DNA of 38,377 bases from Rhizobium sp. Q54 (GTDB taxonomy: Bacteria > Pseudomonadota > Alphaproteobacteria > Reyranellales > Reyranellaceae): contig CAMDOT010000030.1 in the NCBI GenBank assembly GCA_945903635.1, forward strand, positions 1 to 38,377, in the 5' to 3' direction. Below, piece after piece: positions 36,669-38,377 of this stretch. Each line of letters begins with the position of its first letter. Within the stretch, counting starts at the first letter, position 1. Below the pieces are notes generated by a model that saw only the letters and a list, made by a program, of their open reading frames with translations, was not told the origin of the DNA and made no database searches. The translations under genes were made by a program, and so were the position numbers.

Positions 36669-37529
36669 ATGGATGTCGTCGTCCAGGCGCTGCTGAACGG
36701 ACTGGTCTCGGGCACTCTGCTGGCGGTGCCTGCCATCGGTTTTACGGCGATGTTCGCCGTGCTGCGCTTCCCCAATTTCTCGGTGTCGGGCGTGGCCACG
36801 CTGGGCGCCTTCGCGGGCTACGTGGCTTACGGCGCCGGTCTGCAGATGGCGGGCGCGCTGGCCGTCGCCTTCGCCATCGCGGGCGTCGCGGGCCTCGCCT
36901 TCGATAAGGCGGTGCACCTGCCGCTGGTCCGCCAGGGCGCGCTGCCGGCCGCCATCGCCTCGATCGCCACTGGCCTCGTGCTCGAGAACGTGGTGCGGCT
37001 GGGCTTCGGCAACGATCCGCGCGGCTACGACCGGCCGATCGCGCGCGACATCAGGCTTGGCGACCTTCGCGTGAGCCCGCAGCAGCTCGAAACCATGGCG
37101 CTGGCGCTTGGGCTGATGCTGGCGGTGTTCGCGGCGCTTGCCTTCACGCGGATCGGCAAGGCGATGCGTGCCTCGGCCGACAATCCCGAGCTGGCGGCAT
37201 TGAAAGGCATCCGGCCCGAACGCATCGCCATGATGGCAAGCTTCGTCGGCATGGGGCTGGTCGGTGTCGGCGGCATGCTGCTCGGCCTCGACAGCTCGAT
37301 CGATCCGCTGACCGGCACGCGCATCCTGCTGTCGCTGTTCGCCGCCGCCGTGCTGGGTGGCCTCGGCAGCGCACCCGGCGCGGTGCTCGGCGCCTTCCTG
37401 ATCGGCATGGCCGAGGAGCTCTCGGTGCTGGTGGTGGGCTCGCAATACCGCGCCGCGGTGGGCTTCTTCGCCATCCTGATCGTCCTCACGGTGCGCCCGC
37501 GTGGCCTGTTGGGCGAGCGGGCATTTTGA
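36669..37529 (+). CDS. livH: Branched-chain amino acid ABC transporter permease (LivH-type)
   Basis: The 286-residue inner-membrane permease begins MDVVVQALLNGLVSGTLLAVPAIGFTAMF and has about eight membrane helices. The coupling-helix region is IGKAMRASADNPELAALKGIRPERIAMMASF, the EAA-like loop that contacts the ATPases. It ends GLLGERAF, as LivH proteins do. Start ATG 36669 lies 4 bp after the binding-protein stop. LivH pairs with LivM to form the channel. The gap to livM (37530-37611) holds a palindromic element, so expression of the two permeases may differ. Confidence 0.93.
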   Translation: MDVVVQALLNGLVSGTLLAVPAIGFTAMFAVLRFPNFSVSGVATLGAFAGYVAYGAGLQMAGALAVAFAIAGVAGLAFDKAVHLPLVRQGALPAAIASIATGLVLENVVRLGFGNDPRGYDRPIARDIRLGDLRVSPQQLETMALALGLMLAVFAALAFTRIGKAMRASADNPELAALKGIRPERIAMMASFVGMGLVGVGGMLLGLDSSIDPLTGTRILLSLFAAAVLGGLGSAPGAVLGAFLIGMAEELSVLVVGSQYRAAVGFFAILIVLTVRPRGLLGERAF

Positions 37530-37552
37530 TGACGTCTCTCTCATGCTCATTT

Positions 37553-37602
37553 GGACCGCGAGCCTCCGGCTCGCTCATGAGCGGGCGGGACGCCCGCGGT
37601 CC
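37553..37602. repeat. 50-bp three-armed palindrome between livH and livM
   Basis: Outer inverted repeat GGACCGCG (37553-37560) / CGCGGTCC (37595-37602). Inside are two hairpins: GCGAGCC-TCC-GGCTCGC (37558-37574) and GCGGGC-GGGAC-GCCCGC (37581-37597). The arrangement matches that of the 10449-10558 element, although the sequences differ. Confidence 0.7.
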
Positions 37603-37611
37603 GGAAGACAG

Positions 37612-38377
37612 ATGCTGAGCTATCTTCTCTTCATCGCCACGGTCGGCGGCATCTATGGATTGCTGGCGCTCAGCCTCAACCTGATCTGGGGCGGGGCGGG
37701 GATGGTCAATCTCGGTCTCGCCGGCTTCTTCGCCGTCGGCGCCTATGCCTCGGCGCTGCTGACGACCAGCGGCGGTGCGCCGATCCTCGGCGGCTGGGCG
37801 ATCGCCCTGGTGGCGGGCGGGGCGGCAGGCCTCATCGTCACGCTTTCGACCACCAGGCTACGCGAGGATTATCTCGCGATCGTCACCCTGGGCTTCGCCG
37901 AGGTCGTGCGGCTCGTGGCCGCCAACGAGATCTGGCTGACCCGCGGCACCGACGGCATCTCCGGCATTCCCGGGCCGTGGAAGGCGGTACTGGGCCAGAA
38001 CTTCAACGCGGTTTATTTCGCGATCGTGGTCGTTCTTCTCGGCGTGGTGTTCGCCATGATGCGTCGCATCGACCGGTCGCCCTACGGCCGCGTGCTGCGG
38101 GCTATCCGCGAGGACGCCCAGGTGGCGCAGGTCGCGGGCAAGCCTGTGCTGCGCTTCAAGGCCGAGGCCTTCGCGCTGTCGGCCGCCATCGCCGGTCTCG
38201 CCGGCGCGCTCTACGGCCATTTCACCTCCTACATCGCACCCGACCTCTTCCTGCCGCTGATCACGGTCTACATCTTCCTGGCGGTCGCCTCGGGCGGCAC
38301 CGGCCGGCCGGCCGGCGCGCTGCTCGGCGCCTACCTGGTGATGACCCTGCTCGAATCCTCGCGCTTCCTGGTCGAGT
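37612..38377 (+). CDS. livM: Branched-chain amino acid ABC transporter permease (LivM-type), N-terminal part
   Basis: Only the first 255 residues are inside the window; the frame remains open at the right edge. ATG 37612 opens MLSYLLFIATVGGIYGLLALSLNL, then helices with GAGMVNLGLAGFFAVGAYASALL, the cytoplasmic REDYLAIVTLGFAEVVRLV block, and the coupling-helix segment SPYGRVLRAIREDAQVAQVAGKPVLRFKAEAF, all typical of LivM. It joins LivH as the second channel subunit. It is downstream of the palindrome in the same operon; the ribosome site is weak (GGAAGACAG). Confidence 0.93.
   Translation, partial: MLSYLLFIATVGGIYGLLALSLNLIWGGAGMVNLGLAGFFAVGAYASALLTTSGGAPILGGWAIALVAGGAAGLIVTLSTTRLREDYLAIVTLGFAEVVRLVAANEIWLTRGTDGISGIPGPWKAVLGQNFNAVYFAIVVVLLGVVFAMMRRIDRSPYGRVLRAIREDAQVAQVAGKPVLRFKAEAFALSAAIAGLAGALYGHFTSYIAPDLFLPLITVYIFLAVASGGTGRPAGALLGAYLVMTLLESSRFLVE

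Overview
This 38.4 kb window is high-GC DNA with the gene content and style of an alphaproteobacterium. The evidence is an alphaproteobacterial RecA preceded by GAAC-N7-GAAC (the SOS-box form of that class), a recA-alaS neighbourhood, PAS7-type membrane sensors, a fused indolepyruvate:ferredoxin oxidoreductase and a branched-chain amino acid (Liv) ABC operon. The gene mix would fit a Rhodospirillales or Reyranella-like soil or water organism, but the genus is a guess. Most of the window is chromosomal. I saw no rRNA, tRNA, CRISPR array, integrase or transposase.

Layout. 1-3.6 kb: a membrane sensor with two PAS domains running off the left edge (minus strand), a secreted Asn-Gly-repeat protein, a secreted ADYC-like protein and an OmpR-type response regulator. 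3.6-10.4 kb: recA with its SOS operator, a YkgJ-type cysteine-cluster protein, then alaS followed by a lipoprotein, a TauE/SafE exporter and a secreted alpha/beta-hydrolase, which probably form one transcription unit ending in a 110-bp palindromic element. 10.5-14 kb (minus): a class III nucleotide cyclase, a membrane-anchored SGNH hydrolase and an OmpA-like lipoprotein. 14.2-19 kb: small accessory and metabolic genes (histidine phosphatase, GNAT acetyltransferase, NTF2-like protein, Lrp regulator, MOSC protein, LLM flavin oxidoreductase).

19.2-25.1 kb holds the most unusual locus. It encodes a giant repeat protein of two complete seven-bladed FG-GAP propellers, each followed by an RTX-like module (a 1986-bp tandem duplication). 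A long array of AIDA-type Gly-rich repeats and a C-terminal domain typical of exported repeat proteins follow. The frame is broken once, by a TAG exactly where sister repeats have CAG (Gln), so the C-terminal part is cut off unless the stop is read through.

25.2-38.4 kb: a single-domain response regulator, the indolepyruvate:ferredoxin oxidoreductase, a nucleotide-sugar epimerase, an unrecognised 1183-residue protein that joins a periplasmic-binding-protein-like ectodomain to about ten membrane helices, and a livG-livF-livK-livH-livM operon that runs off the right edge with a three-armed palindrome between livH and livM.

Non-coding signals worth attention are a symmetric cluster of TGTATCG heptamers (1431-1533), a 14-nt GATNTCA array between divergent genes (15199-15246), a second degenerate SOS box upstream of recA, and several dispersed palindromic elements, one of which appears to lie inside the alaS reading frame.
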